From positions 10,066,501-10,130,500 of the forward strand of contig JAYKKT010000080.1 in NCBI GenBank assembly GCA_036023115.1: 64,000 bases of DNA. The letters run 5' to 3'. Below are positions 10,843 through 23,665 of this stretch, piece by piece. How positions within the stretch are numbered: the stretch's first letter is position 1; each line of letters starts with the position of its first letter. A model generated the notes under the pieces. The model saw only the letters and a list, made by a program, of their open reading frames with translations. It ran no database searches and was not told the DNA's origin. Made by a program: the position numbers and the translations under genes. Source of the DNA: Brasenia schreberi. Lineage: Eukaryota; Streptophyta; Magnoliopsida; Nymphaeales; Cabombaceae.

Positions 10843-13641
10843 TTGTGGATAAATAACATCTTGGAGGATGGAGGATCGAGTTAATGGGAGCAAAGAATCT
10901 CATGAGCTTATCCATGACCCATCTAGTTCGGGAAAAGGCTGAGTTTGTGTTTGGTTTGGTAGCGGATGATGGTGCCTAGTACATGACTCCGGTCTATCAA
11001 TACTTTCTGCAGTTATGTGAGATGAACCAGGATCGGTTTTCTTTACATTTAATGGTCAGCAAATTTATGAAGGTGGTACGAAGAAATTCTGATGCAGATC
11101 AGTCTATAGTGAAGTCCGGAGTAACGTTAGAAAGCCCACCAATGCTCTGATCCGATCGATCTTTCAAAAGGTTAGTTGAGATTCAGTCATCTGCTATTTT
11201 TATAGTTGTGAAAGCCAAATTTGCAATCCGTTCTTTACTGAACGTCTCTCCATACAAGAGATGGTGAACCTGAGTGCATGCCCCTCGATAGTTGAACTAT
11301 CACCGAGTGTTCTTTATGTTGGTGGTGGCTTCTGTTAGAGATGGATCAGCTCCTTGAGAGATATCGGCAATCGGTTTTTTATGTAATGGGTAAATGTCAA
11401 ACAGCAATTAGTAATTGGTAAAAGGGCATCGGTAATTTACCTTTTTTAATTAAAAAATAACATTTTTTTCATAATGTTAGCAAATCTGAATTAACTTGGT
11501 TTCATCACCATGAAAAGGAGACAATAGAGATAGATAACTCTACTCTTTCAAATGCCGCAAAATCTAATATTTAGATTTATTCACCACTATTGATCAATTA
11601 CTAATATAATGGATTCTTTTAGATAACTCATCTTTCACTAATGTAATCGAGTTTCAAACAAAACCCTATTAACGGTAAGATTGGATTCTTAAAAGGTTTT
11701 CAAAGAACTCAGTATTTTCTTTTGAGATATGCTTTCATTACGGGTATACCTCTTTATGGGCTTCACCTTTACCCTTGAGTTCCTATAACCAATCAACATA
11801 AAAGCCATAAATCAAGCTATTGTTGATAGGCATTAACCATCTCCTTTCACGTTTTGGCATAATGGCCGCTTTCTCTTTTTCAATATCTATTGTACATAAC
11901 AATCAATTGTTACCTATAACTGTAAATTATTTACATTTCATGGCAATATGGACGAACATTTGCTTCAAGAAATAACTCACATTCCCTAATTGAAACCATC
12001 TACTTTGAAAATCATCTGAGACTTTACTGGGGGAGAGGGATATCCTATGAGCCAGCAATGCCTCTTTGAAGCACTTTTAGTAAGAGTACTCAAAGATGTA
12101 TCATTTACCGTGATCAAAACCAATGTTAGCTCAATAGCAGGGCACTCTAGCGCCAATGCTACTGGTAGGAGAGTTTGACTCGTAGAGGGTGCATGTGTGG
12201 GTGTGTGCATTAGGCTTCGGGCGCCTCTTGTAATCCCTGAAAAAAACCAATTATATTCCCAGTGACCCTATGCACCTAGACTATCGTGTTGTACTTGCTT
12301 TTGTGTTGCATCCTCGTGTCACTTCAAGTAGCAAACTATACAAAGTGACTCTCTGATGTCATTTCGAAGTTAATTGGTAATGTAAGATTCAAATCGTGGT
12401 ACGTTTCAAATCCTGCAATTAACGTCTCACAATTTATTGCTACCCTTGCAAACACGAAACTATGGGAAGGAATGGTAAGTGGTCACTCGTAAAGTGGATG
12501 GTGAGGTTCAGTCACTAAGTCAATGAGAGATCATGGTGTGTCCTCAGCAGACATGTCGAGAAAGGTTGATGCTGCACTCGGAGTGTTTGCTCACCGTGCA
12601 GAGGATTGGATTCATTTCACATGATGAAGATCGTGAGTTAACACCCAGAGGTGGTGTAATCAGAAAAGAAAAACAAAGGTTGATGGTGGCCTATACAACA
12701 ACTACAATAACTAAGCCTTTTCCCATACTAGATGGGGTTGGCTACATGGATTCTTTGTTTCCAGTCCTATCATACTTTATAATCCTTTAATGAAAATGAT
12801 TAATGATGTATGAAGTATAAATTCCACCATAACTCAGCAAAAGGATATTCGAAGCTGAAAGAGAGCATCAGCTGTTGTCAACTGTTTATCTTTGTTGGCA
12901 TGTGTCTCTATCTTTAAACAACCTCAACCAATGAATGTTGTTGTTATTTAATATAAATGTACCTTTGGATTTATATATAAATAGGTAGGTCATTAGTGCA
13001 TCACATATATATACACACGCACACAAAGACACTAGCACTCGCACATACACTACACAAACACGCACAGAGGGGGAGGAGGGAGGGAGAGACCCGGTTTGGC
13101 TAGAGAAACAATAGTTATGCTATCTTGACTATTTAGGTTGAATACGAGAAATTAGAGAAAACATCAGCTCTATATCCATCCCTCGCCTACTTCAGACCCA
13201 CACTGTAATCAGAAAAAATGCGCTGCTCTTCCTTGCGTCGATATCATCTCAAGTTCACAAACGTTTCCTTCTACTAGCAAAACAGAAGTAAAAGGCAAAG
13301 ACTTCTCGCTGAAGAATTTCCTATATTAAGCACTCTTTACCAACTAATAATATCTGACAGAGCTGCTTTGTTCAATGAACAATCCAACACGAATTGACCC
13401 TGTGAAGGAATTTAGGACAATGTAGACCAAACAAAAACCATACTCCCCTTTCTCATCAGGGAAAAACAAAAGCTTACCCAGACTCTTGCACACTACTACT
13501 TGAGGTTATCCAATTTCAAAGGAATCCTACGCTGCCAAAAAACTTGTAATTGTTGCAACCAGTTTTGCAGTAGTCGATAATCATTTGTCCACCTCCACAG
13601 ACTTCAATTTGCTATGTGAACTATTAGCAACTGCAACCGTC
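10843..13641. other. Noncoding region between LINE B and the CCCH gene
   Basis: No gene is recognisable. Open frames are short and without family resemblance. A 68-bp LINE 3' fragment lies at 12695-12762 and a short TA/CA microsatellite at about 13003-13030. The right part, about 13200-13641, would include the 3' untranslated region and terminator of the minus-strand CCCH gene. No poly(A) signal could be assigned with confidence. Confidence 0.5.
12695..12762 (-). mobile_element. Short 5'-truncated RTE LINE 3' end
   Basis: The ACA-rich tail followed by aactaagccttttcccatac, tagatggggtt and ggctacatggattctttgtt is the extreme 3' end of the local LINE family and stops abruptly after about 68 bases. 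Strong 5' truncation is usual for target-primed reverse transcription. The match is much closer than that of the fragment at 4627. Confidence 0.75.
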
Positions 13642-15409
13642 TCACTCATTGTCATCGATCCAATCCGCGTAGATACGATTGATCTTCTCTGGCCGTTTCC
13701 ACTTCGCCAAACGTGCAAGAATATGCGACTGGCTCTTGGGGTTTAATGCATCATCAGAATGGTTTGCAAGCTTTGGAGCCACGGCAACACCAGAAGTACC
13801 AGTCTCCGCATCTGTGCATCCTCCCCCATATTTTTGCAGCTCTGCATCACAGAAGTTAACATCAAACTCTGCTCTCATATATAAGATTTGGGGCATAAAG
13901 ATTATATTTGGAGGTGCTTGTGAGAACAATTCAAGGTTTTGCATTCATGATAGTGAAATGGAAATCACCTTTCAAGGCAAAGGTAGACAAGTCAAAACGA
14001 CAGACTTATCGACAATAAGACAGGCAGTTATAATAATGGATACCCGACGTTACACAGAATGCAAGTAAAGCTCCTCAAAGGGAGCAAGACCTACTTGCTA
14101 AGCTTGGAAACACAGTAAAGATAGCTATTATTTTTCCCAACAGATCAGTACCAATAGCTTTTGCGCTCCAAACAAACCAAAATTCTTCTAATTCGTGCAG
14201 TGGACCATCATTCTTGTCGCATTCACCATCATAACCATAGCAGCAAGAGGAAAAAGAGAACGACCTTCCTTTCGCTCAATCTACCAGCCATCAGCCCAAG
14301 GAGAATTACTCGAGCAAAAATTCACACGGACATACCGCATAATTTAGATACAAGATCTCCCGTGACAAGCTAGGCTTGTTCTATAGCTTCGTCACATGAT
14401 GGAAAATGAAAGCTCCATGAGAGGCATATATACAGTTAATATCTAACCACCAAAAGGAATCACGATAGTGCAGAAAGCATATACAATTAACATCCATTAT
14501 GCCCTAGAATATCATGAATTCAAGTATGGAAATACAAGAAACTGTAAACGAAACCAATCACGAAAGATTGAGATGGTGGTAAGTACCAGCGATCCCGTGG
14601 GCAAAGTGGCACTTATCGCCGAAAGGGCAGGTTCCCGTCATCTCCCACTTGTTGCATATCCTCGTCTTCCAATAAGCCGGCTTCTGATTCAGCCCATCGA
14701 TGCCGCACTCTCCGACCTCCTGGCCGGTCGCACCCATCAACCCGATATTGATGGTAACGCTCTCGTGCGATCTACTTGGATCCTCGTGCAGAAAATTACA
14801 CCTCTCCCCGTACGGGTACCCTTCCCCACTATAGAACTTCTTGCAGATCTTAAACCTATTGATCTTCTGCGCATCTCCCCACCCGCCAGAACCACCATTG
14901 CTACCCCGAAAGTCATCATCTCGAGGAGCGTTTCCAGCCGCAGCCACCGAGGCATTGGCAACAATCTCCTGCCAATTCGGCGGAGGCTTCCGGAGCTCCT
15001 CGTTCCCATGGGCGAAATTGCAATTAGAGCTATACGGACAAGTACCCATCCTGAATTTGCAGCAGAGCTTGGTCTTGAAGAAGATCCTGCTGATCCCAAT
15101 AAGGCCATTGCCATTGGTTCCGGCACGATTATTTGACGGAGAATCGGAGTCGGAGATCGGGATCTTGGCAGGGGGAGGGAGGGGCCTATCAACAGAAACC
15201 GTCGTTGGGTCAGGGGAGAACCTAGGACGTTTGTGACCGTGCTCGTAAGGGGGAAAGGCAGTCCCGTACCCCGAATCTCCCGCAGCGGAGTTTGGAGGAA
15301 TATGGTGGTAATGATGGTTTGGGACGGATTCGGGCCAAAGGCCGGCCGGAGAGGCGGAGGGGAGAAGGGGTGGAAGGGAGGGAGGCGGCGGCGGAAGGGG
15401 TGTGCTCAT
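13642..15409 (-). CDS. Zinc finger CCCH domain protein (three CCCH fingers)
   Basis: Two exons on the minus strand, 15409-14587 and 13841-13642, join through a GT-AG phase-1 intron (13842-14586) into 340 residues. The join turns the finger-3 tail into [12 protein letters not shown], as in the C3H39-like plant family. The Pro-rich N-terminus starts MSTPLPPPP. Finger 1 covers about residues 116-134 (CX7CX5CX3H), finger 2 residues 189-208, and finger 3 residues 252-271 (canonical CX8CX5CX3H). Finger 2 reads [12 protein letters not shown]: Tyr198 (codon TAC) sits where the second zinc-ligand Cys should be. The protein ends [11 protein letters not shown]. Such proteins are thought to bind RNA or DNA, mostly in the nucleus; the target is unknown. 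Without the splice, translation would end ten codons after the donor. The frame is otherwise intact, so I regard it as a working gene. Confidence 0.88.
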
Positions 15410-17648
15410 GACTTCTTCAGAAAAGGAAAGAGAGAGATGACGGAACGGAAAAAGTGCGGTAAGGGAAGAAAAGAATCAATTTAAGTTATTGATTGATTGC
15501 AGAGGAAAGAGAAATGGAGGGATCTAAAACCCTAAGAAAACAGATTTTATTATCCAAGCACACTCTTTTTCCCTTTGATTTTGCTATTAATAAAATTTGA
15601 AAATTATCCCTAATAAACCCAGAAATTATTTGGATCCATGAATCTCTTTGTGGGTACTCATCTTATCGTCAATCATCTCGCACTATTTTTTCGGTGATCA
15701 TCTTATATCATTTTTTCGGTGATGAAGTTCAATCTAATACAATCATATAGTGCTTTGAATGGGATCGAAAAAAGAAGAGAAAAAGTGAAAAAGAGGAGAA
15801 AAAATAAAAAGGATTAATTCAAAAAGAGTTTAAGTGGTTTGGTAGGATATTTCTTTTATTTGATGTATTATTTTATTTTTGATCGAAATAAAAACTAAAA
15901 AATGATGTCAAGTTCTCGACTCAATATGTAACACATATGCATCTTCCTATAAGGAAGACACGTCTCAACCTAATCTTTATATTTAAAAAAGGACACGACT
16001 CACTCAAGAGATCCGCCAGTTGGGTGAGAGAGGGAGAAATGTCGGTCGTCGGAGTAAAGAGATTGATAAGAGAGAGAAAAAGACTCTTGGAGACGAGAGG
16101 TAATTTTGGTATTTAAAAAAATGATATATGAATAATAAAAAGATGAGCAAATAGTAATCCTCCTAAGAAAATAACCGTTAAAAGTTACAAAACCTAGGAA
16201 TGTGGGTTTCATGCCGGTTCACTTCTATCAGACACTACAAAACTCAAAATGAGTCATATCCCATCCATATGAAAGTGACTGGTAAATGCATGTCCTACGA
16301 AACCAATTGAAACGGAGTAGTCGTGGGAGGAGAACGAGACAAGTAAAGGTTAAAGTGTCCTGGTGACGGGTTCAAAATATGAACCAAAGTAAAAAAATTG
16401 AATACATTTGATTCACATGATCTATAGAAATTTGAATTTAAAAGATTATCAATATATGAAATTATTATATTCAATAATAAATACATATTCATACTTTCAT
16501 TGATAAACTTGTATATCATGAGTATGCATGTATCAATGATGGTAAGATCTAATTTATGAACACACAAAAAAAAATGTTCACACATAAAATATTGTCACCA
16601 AACAGTAAAGTAAAGTTCTCATAACATGTTAATTTTAATGATCTTTAACTGTGAGAACTTAGTATATGCTAACATATTTAAATATATTCAAATAAATTCT
16701 AATCATCTAATCTTTTGGATAGGTGGTTGAGATTTAAAATAGAAAAGCAAGATATATGCTTATATTTTTTCTAGAAATATTTACTTAAAAATAATTTTTT
16801 ACCTTACATGTCAAAAGATCACCTAAAAGATTGGATTATTGAGATTTATTTAGATATGCTAGCACTTAAGTGTGTTACCATGTAAAGCTCCTCTTCTAAT
16901 ATATAAATATATATAAAGCAAAAGATGAGATGAAAATAGTAAAACAAATGTCAAATATAACTTTTCCTTGGGCTTATTTCAAAAATAAAATGATCAAAAA
17001 TTTGCAACTAAAACATTTAGAAAATGTTAGTCACTATATAAAGCACGTGACTACAAACCACAACCTCATGAGTTTGAATCCCTCCTCACCCACAACCAGC
17101 CTCAAAGGGAAAGACCCCTTATATTTTTCGATTATCTCTCAGAGGATTGAAAAATTATGATCAGAATAGTGGATACAAAGCATGGAACTCAAACTCGGGT
17201 ATCTTTTGACGAAATGAAATGGCCTCATTATTTCTCGAGAATAATTACATAAATATGTGAGGTGTCCAAATAGTTTGATCAAACTTGTTGGACAACAACA
17301 ATTGATATATACAAGTCACCTGAAGTGTCGATGAGGCTTATGTCACTCTTATAGGTTTTATTTGGTAAGATTTTACAATAAAAACTTAGGAACCCTACAA
17401 AAGAGTAGTCCTATGATGAAGATGGTTTCAGATATTCCCTATTGTAAAGGACTGCATCATTTTGTTGAACGCCTTTAAACACTTTGACAAAAATTTGCTT
17501 GGGATCATAGACACAATAATCTTCTCGACAAGAGAAAGTATATGAAAACACTAAGAATAAATATGTATTTGAGAAAAATTATATGAAGAAGTAAAAAAAA
17601 GAGTATATATGTATGCGCGTATATATATATATACTCATGCACGCACGT

Positions 17649-17695
<47 letters not shown>

Positions 17696-18414
17696 AGGCA
17701 AGATACAAGTGAGGGAGAGCAAGGTATACAAAGTTGAAACACAATGCGACATAATGTATCTTTTTTGGGTTTTTGGTTAAGATCAAGTGTAGTACTTATT
17801 TTAATGCATGTGATCATATCATATTAAATACAATTTATAAAAGAAAATATTAAATGAAATTCTTTTAAACTAAGTATTTTACTAGGAGTCATGTACGTTA
17901 TAACAAAGGTTTTAAAACTTAGAGGACCGTGCAAAACATTTAAAGGTGGGTTTAATTGCTTTTCTCTTCTATCGCAGGAAGTTGGAGTGGGATGGAAAGC
18001 CGCCCAACCTGCCCAATGGGTATCACTAAGCCAACCCAAGGGACTCAAAAGAGACCCATACTAGAAGGATGTGGAGTGAAACTTGGCGATCCGCCGCGGA
18101 TCCATATTAAGACCCAAAATTTGAAAAATTAAAGTAAAAGATCATATCCTACAGTTGAATCTATATGTATAATACATATCCTTCTCAACTTAAAAAGTCG
18201 CATGACAACATCATAGTAAGTCTAAGCGCATCAATAGCCAATGATGTATCCGGAATTAGAGTTGATTGATTGAATGCATGTAATCACCATATTAGTCGCA
18301 TATTGAAATAGGTAAAATGAAAGTAGATGAGATTTGGTACGGGAAACGATCTAGTCACAAATTTCTCTATCTCTCTCACATACACATACATATATATATA
18401 TTGGTATATATATA
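15410..18414. other. Intergenic AT-rich region upstream of the CCCH gene
   Basis: The first few hundred bases should contain the promoter and 5' leader of the minus-strand CCCH gene. The sequence before its ATG is purine/pyrimidine-biased and rich in GA on the plus strand. Beyond 15700 the DNA is AT-rich with no supported gene. A weak tRNA-like block at about 17044-17110 (gagtttgaatccc) may be SINE debris. A compound TA/CA microsatellite lies at 17622-17696. Confidence 0.5.
17622..17696. repeat. Compound (TA)n-(CA)n-(TA)n microsatellite
   Basis: TA repeats, a cgcacgtacacac transition, an uninterrupted CA run and a second TA run follow each other. The apparent open frames across it, which would give Tyr-Ile and Cys-Val repeats, are artefacts of the repeat. 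Confidence 0.9.
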
Positions 18415-19308
18415 CAACAACAACAACTAAGCCTTTTCCCATACTAGACGGGGATGGCTACATGGATTCTTTGTTTCCACATATCCCTATCGTGTGCCAT
18501 GTTAGCAGTTAACTCCCAATAAGCTAGATCATTCTTTATTGTTTCTTTCCAACACTTTTGTGGTTGTCGTCTACCCCTTTTAATACTTTCCAAATTTAGT
18601 TTTTCTAACCTTCTTATAAGTTCTTCTTTTGATCTTCTTTCTAAATGTCCAAACCATCTTAAACAATGTTCTCTCATTTTATCCTCTATTGGTGCCACTC
18701 CTAATTTGTTTCTAATAATCTTATTATGTATATGGTCTTTTCTTGTATGACCACTCATCCATCTCAACATCTTCATTTCTGTCACAGACATCTTTTGTAC
18801 ATGTTGATGATTAACTGCCCAACACTCAGAACCATAAAACATGGTAGGCCTAATTGCTACTCTATAATATTTACCTTTTAATTTTAATGGTATCTTCTTA
18901 TCACAAAGAATACTTGATGCTCCTCTCCATTTTAACCAACCAGCATTAATTCTATGTGTAACATCTCCATCAATTCTTCCATCACTTTGAAAAATTGACC
19001 CTAGGTATTTAAAACTTTCCTTTTGGGGAATGCAATGTGTGCCAATTTTAATTTTTATGTCCTCTGAAGTAGCCAAATGATCAAACTTACATTCCATATA
19101 TTCTGTCTTTGTTCTACCAAGTCGAAGGCCTTTGCTTTCTAATGTTTCTCTCCATAATTCTAATGTTCCTTCATGAGTCCTCACACATGTTTTTTGCACC
19201 ATCATATATGTCTCTTATAAGGTTAATGTATGTCAATGGGATACCTCTTTTTTCTAAAGTTCTCCAAAGAACTCCCTCGGTACCCTATCATAAGTTTTTT
19301 CTAAATCA
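18415..19308 (-). mobile_element. 5'-truncated RTE LINE with internal deletion (copy C)
   Basis: The 3' tail (acaacaacaacaact) starts at 18415 and homology ends after ctaaatca at about 19308. It is the same family as the copies at 7610 and 21131. Compared with copy D, an internal segment is missing between the TCVRTHEGT and [12 protein letters not shown] blocks, which removes the reverse transcriptase palm including its FVDD box. The insertion lies in a TA-rich site, so a target-site duplication is not distinguishable. Confidence 0.85.
18444..19205 (-). pseudogene. RTE LINE pol C-terminal frame with palm deleted
   Basis: An uninterrupted 253-residue frame encodes the thumb and C-terminal part of RTE polymerase: [60 protein letters not shown] and PQKCWKETIKNDLAY. 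It lacks the catalytic DD box because of the internal deletion, so it cannot be an active reverse transcriptase. The open frame most likely reflects recent insertion rather than selection. Confidence 0.75.
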
Positions 19309-19993
19309 TTTTATTTTGCTTGAATCAAAGCGGAGACGCTGTAAACATGTTCCTACTTTAAGTGGCAGACATAGGAAATTTTAGGGAGAAGTAATAGATA
19401 TTAAAATTAAGAGTTCATAGACACCTTCTCATACCAGACTCTAGATAATTTCTATCCTCTATGTAATAGCACGAACGATGCAGTAAGCCGCCCTATCAAC
19501 ATCGATACAGGAATTGAGGTCATTAATGCATTAAATGTGATGCAAGGAGTCTTGAGCACCATTATCTGATTGGTCAATCAAACGATGGTGATGAACAAGT
19601 AATGTCTAAAATGAGAGGTTGTCTAGCAGCTTCCTCCCTCCCCTCCTTTCTGTCTCTCTCTCTCTATATATATATGTGTGTGTGTGTGTGCACACACGTG
19701 CATATACTAAAAAATTCAAACTATTTTATTTCTCTTTTTACAATAGTAGAATGTTACACGGTGCTGTTCTAAGGCTAGAATGTGATCACGGTGTTGTATT
19801 GAGATGCACATCAAGTGTAATAGTTACTTCCTATTCTTATAGTGTTTTTTTATTTTCACATTTCTCGTGAAGGGATACATCACCCATGAAGGTCCTGCAA
19901 TGCCTCCGTCCTACTCAAATAGAATTAGACATAACTTGCTTCCTCATCTTGGTAATAAATAATAAAAAAAGGACCTATATGTGTGTGTGATTT
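19309..19993. other. Noncoding spacer between LINE copies
   Basis: I see no gene. It includes a short CT/TA/TG microsatellite at about 19650-19700. The frame at 19619-19870 is driven by that repeat. Confidence 0.5.
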
Positions 19994-21130
19994 AAAAGAT
20001 TCCGCAAAGGGAGATGATTTGTTTAGGAAGAGACTTAAATAAACATGTCGGTAAAGAGGCATTAGGATATCAAGGGATTCATGGAAACTTTGGTTTTGGG
20101 GATATAAATGAGGAAGGTAGGGAGATTTTAAATTTTGCTATGACATTTGATATCTTTATAGTCAATACAATCTTCAAAAAATGAGATGAACATTTAATTA
20201 CTTATAAGAGTGGCTTATCATAAACACAAATTGGTTACTTTATTTGTAGAAAAAAAGATAGAGCGTGTTGTAAAGATTGCAAGGTAATTCCAGGAGAAAG
20301 CTTAACCACCCAACATAGACTTTTAGTTACGGATTTACAAATAAAAAAATGGACAAAGAAGAAAAGAGTGCATCGAGCTATTCTAACTAAATGGTGGAAC
20401 CTCAAAAGTGAGAAAGAATATATATTTAAATAGAAAGTCCTTCAAGGAGATGTTTGAAATTATGTTGGTACACCCTGTGATATGTGGAACAATATGGCTA
20501 TACATATTAGGAAAGTGCCGAAAGATATATTAGGTGTATCTAAAGGAGGTGTACCGGCACAAAAAGAAGCTTGGTGGTGGAGTGAAGTAGTGCAAAATAA
20601 AATCAAGGCAAAGAGGGCATACTATAAATTACATTATGCTAAGAAAACTAGTGAAACTTTAGAGGCTTATAAGAAAGCAAAGAAGGAAGCAAAAAAGGCC
20701 CTGAATGAAGCAAAAGCTAAAATTTGGGAGGATTTATATAAAAAACTCAACTCAAAAGAGGGTGAAAGAGATATTTTTAGGATAGCTAGGGCTAAAGATA
20801 AGAAAACTAAAGATCTTAATTATGTTAGATACATAAAAGACAAGGATGAAAAAATTCTAGTGGCAAATGATGATATAAGAAATAGATGTAAAAACTATTT
20901 TTATAAGCTTTTTTAGTGAAAATAAAGATGTTAATATTAGCTTATGAGAGTTAGCCAAATCAGAAAAGTATATAAACCACAATTTCTACCGACGTATTGA
21001 AAAGAATGAAGTCAAAGAGGCTCTTAAACATATGAAGGGTGGTAAATCGGTAGGACCAGATAATATTCCTATAGAAGTTTGGAAAATACTAGGAGAAATA
21101 GGAATCACTTGGCTCACAAGACTATTTAAT
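19994..21130 (+). mobile_element. RTE LINE fragment truncated at both ends (copy E)
   Basis: The plus strand carries the late endonuclease to early reverse transcriptase region of the local LINE, starting at aaaagattccgcaaagggag. It ends abruptly at ctatttaat, where the 3' tail of copy D begins. It lacks the 5' and 3' ends. It is the inverted counterpart of about 22507-23646 in copy D. Confidence 0.85.
20482..20916 (+). pseudogene. RTE LINE connector region
   Basis: This 144-residue frame corresponds to the Lys/Ala-rich linker between endonuclease and reverse transcriptase of the LINE (KIKAKRAYYKLHYAKKTSET, AKDKKTKDLNYVRYIKD, NRCKNYFYKLF). It matches 23045-22605 of copy D on the other strand. 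It has no independent function; it is a remnant of copy E. Confidence 0.7.
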
Positions 21131-21646
21131 ACAACAACAACAACAACTAAGCCTTTTCCCATACTAGACGGGGTCGGCTACATGGATTCTTTGTTTCCAT
21201 AGATCCCTATCTTGTGCCATGTTAGCAGTTAACTCTCAATAAGCTAGATCATTCTTTATTGTTTCTTTCCAACACTTTTGTGGTCGTCCTCTACCACTTT
21301 TAATACTTTCCAAATTTAGTTTTTCTAACCTTCTTACAGGTTTTTCTTTTGATCTTCTTTCTATATGTCCAAACCATCTTAAACGATATTCTCTCATTTT
21401 ATCCTCTACTGGTGCCACTCCTAATTTGTTTCTAATAACCTCATTATGTATACGGTCTTTTCTTGTATGACCACTCATCCATCTCAACATCTTCATTTCT
21501 GTCACAGACATCTTTTGTACATGTTGATGATTAACGGCCCAACACTCAAAACCATAAAACATGGCAGGCCTAATTGCTGCTCTATAATATTTACCTTTTA
21601 ATTTTAGTGGTATCTTCTTATCACATATAATACCTGATGCTCCTCT

Positions 21647-22276
21647 CTATTTTAACCAACCAGCATTAATTCTATGTGTAACATCTCCATCAATTCTTCC
21701 ATCACTTTGAAAAATTGACCCTAGGTATTTAAAACTTTCCTTTTGGGGAATGCAATGTGTGCCAATTTTAATTTCTATGTCCTCTGAAGTAGCCAAATGA
21801 TCAAACTTACATTCCATATATTCTGTCTTTGTTCTACTAAGTCGAAGGCCTTTGCTTTCTAATGTTTCTCTCCATAGTTCTAATTTTTTATTAACTTTTT
21901 CCTTAGACTCCTCCACTAATATAATGTCATCTACAAATAACATAAACCAAGGTACTTCATCTTGAATATGTTTTGTTAACTCATCCATCACCATTATAAA
22001 TAAGTATGGACTTAAAGTTGATCCTTGATGTAACCCAATATTAACTTCAAAGAAGTCTGTCGTTCCTTCATGAGTCCTCACACATGTTTTTGCACCATCA
22101 TACATGTCTCTTATAAGGTTAATATATGTCAATGGGATACCTCTTTTTTCCAAAGTTCTCCAAAGAACCACCCTCGATACCCTATCATAAGCTTTTTCTA
22201 GATCAATAAATATCATGTGAAGGTCTTTCTTTTTTGCTCTAAAATATTCTATAAGACGTCTCAAAAGGTGAATCAC
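21647..22276 (-). pseudogene. RTE LINE reverse transcriptase domain (copy D)
   Basis: A 209-residue frame contains the fingers and palm of a non-LTR reverse transcriptase: [13 protein letters not shown] (first catalytic Asp region), [19 protein letters not shown], the [12 protein letters not shown] box with the catalytic Asp pair, then [14 protein letters not shown]. It copies LINE RNA at a nicked target. Upstream and downstream parts are in other frames, so the whole polyprotein is not expressed as one piece. Confidence 0.85.
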
Positions 22277-23665
22277 TTCAATAGTAGATCTGCCTGGTAT
22301 AAATCCAAATTGGTTCTCTGTTGTACTTGATACTTGTCTTAACCTACGTTCGATAATTCTTTCTCATAATTTCATAGTCTGACTCATTAACTTGATACAT
22401 CGATAATTCGCACAATTTTAAATGTCTCCCTTGTTCTTATATATGGGTATAAGTGTACTTGCTCTCCATTCCTCGGGCATCTTTTAGTTTTTCCATATTT
22501 CATTAAATAGACTTGTGAGCCAAGTGATTCCTATTTCTCCTAGTATTTTTCAAACTTCTATAAGAATATTATCTGGTCCTACCGATTTACCACTCTTCAT
22601 ATGTTTAAGAGTGAGCCTCTTTGACTTTATTCTTTTGAATACGTCGGTAGAAATTGTGGTTTATATACTTTTCTGACTTGGCTAAATCTCCTAAACTAAT
22701 ACTAACACCTTTATTTTCATTAAAAAGATTATAAAAATAGTTTTTCCATCTATTTCTTATATCATCATTTGCCACTAGAATTTTTTCATCCTCGTCTTTT
22801 ATGCATCTAACATAATTAAGATCTTTAGTTTTCTTATCTCCAACCCAAGCTATCCTAAAAATATCTCTTTCGCCCTCTTTTGAGTTGAGTTTTTTATATA
22901 AATCATCCCAAATCTTAGCTTTTGCTTCACTAACGGCCTTTTTCCCTTCCTTCTTTGCTTTCTTATAAGCTTCTAAAGTTTCACTAGTTTTCTTAGCATA
23001 ATGTAATTTGTAACATGCTCTCTTTGCCTTGATTTTATTTTGCACTACTTCACTTTACCACCAAGCTTCTTTTTATGCTGGTACACCTCCATTTGATTCA
23101 CCAAACACATCTTTCGCCACTTTTCTAATATGTATAGCCATATTGTTCATCATATTACTAGGTGTACCAACATAATTTCAAACATCTCCTTAAAAGGATT
23201 TTTTGTTTAAATATATCTTCTTTCTCGCTTTTGAGGTTCCACCATTTAGTCCGAATAGCTCGATGCACTCTTTTCTTCTTTGTCCATTTTTTTATTTGTA
23301 AATCCATAACTAAAAGTCGATGTTGGGTGGTTAAGCTTTCTCCTGGAATTACCTTACAATCTTTACAACACACTCTTATCTTTTTTTCTACAAATAAAGT
23401 AATCAATTTGTGTTTGTGATAAGCCACTCTTATAAGTAATTAAATGCTCATGTCATTTTTTGAAGATTGTATTGACTATAAAGAGATCAAATGCCATAGC
23501 AAAATTTAAAATCTCCTTACCTTCCTCGTTTATATCCCCAAAACCAAAGTTTCCATGAATCCCTTGATATCCTAATGCTTCTTTACCGACATATTCATTT
23601 AAATCTCCTGCTAAACAAATCATCTCCCTTTGTAGAATCTTTTGAAACACCTTATCTAACTCTTC

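Noticed and set aside
14468..15136. A 222-codon plus-strand open frame
   Set aside because: It lies opposite the CCCH zinc-finger exon and has no family resemblance; the minus-strand protein is clearly the real one.
17505..17817. Open frames rich in Tyr-Ile and Cys-Val
   Set aside because: They are translations of the TA/CA microsatellite.
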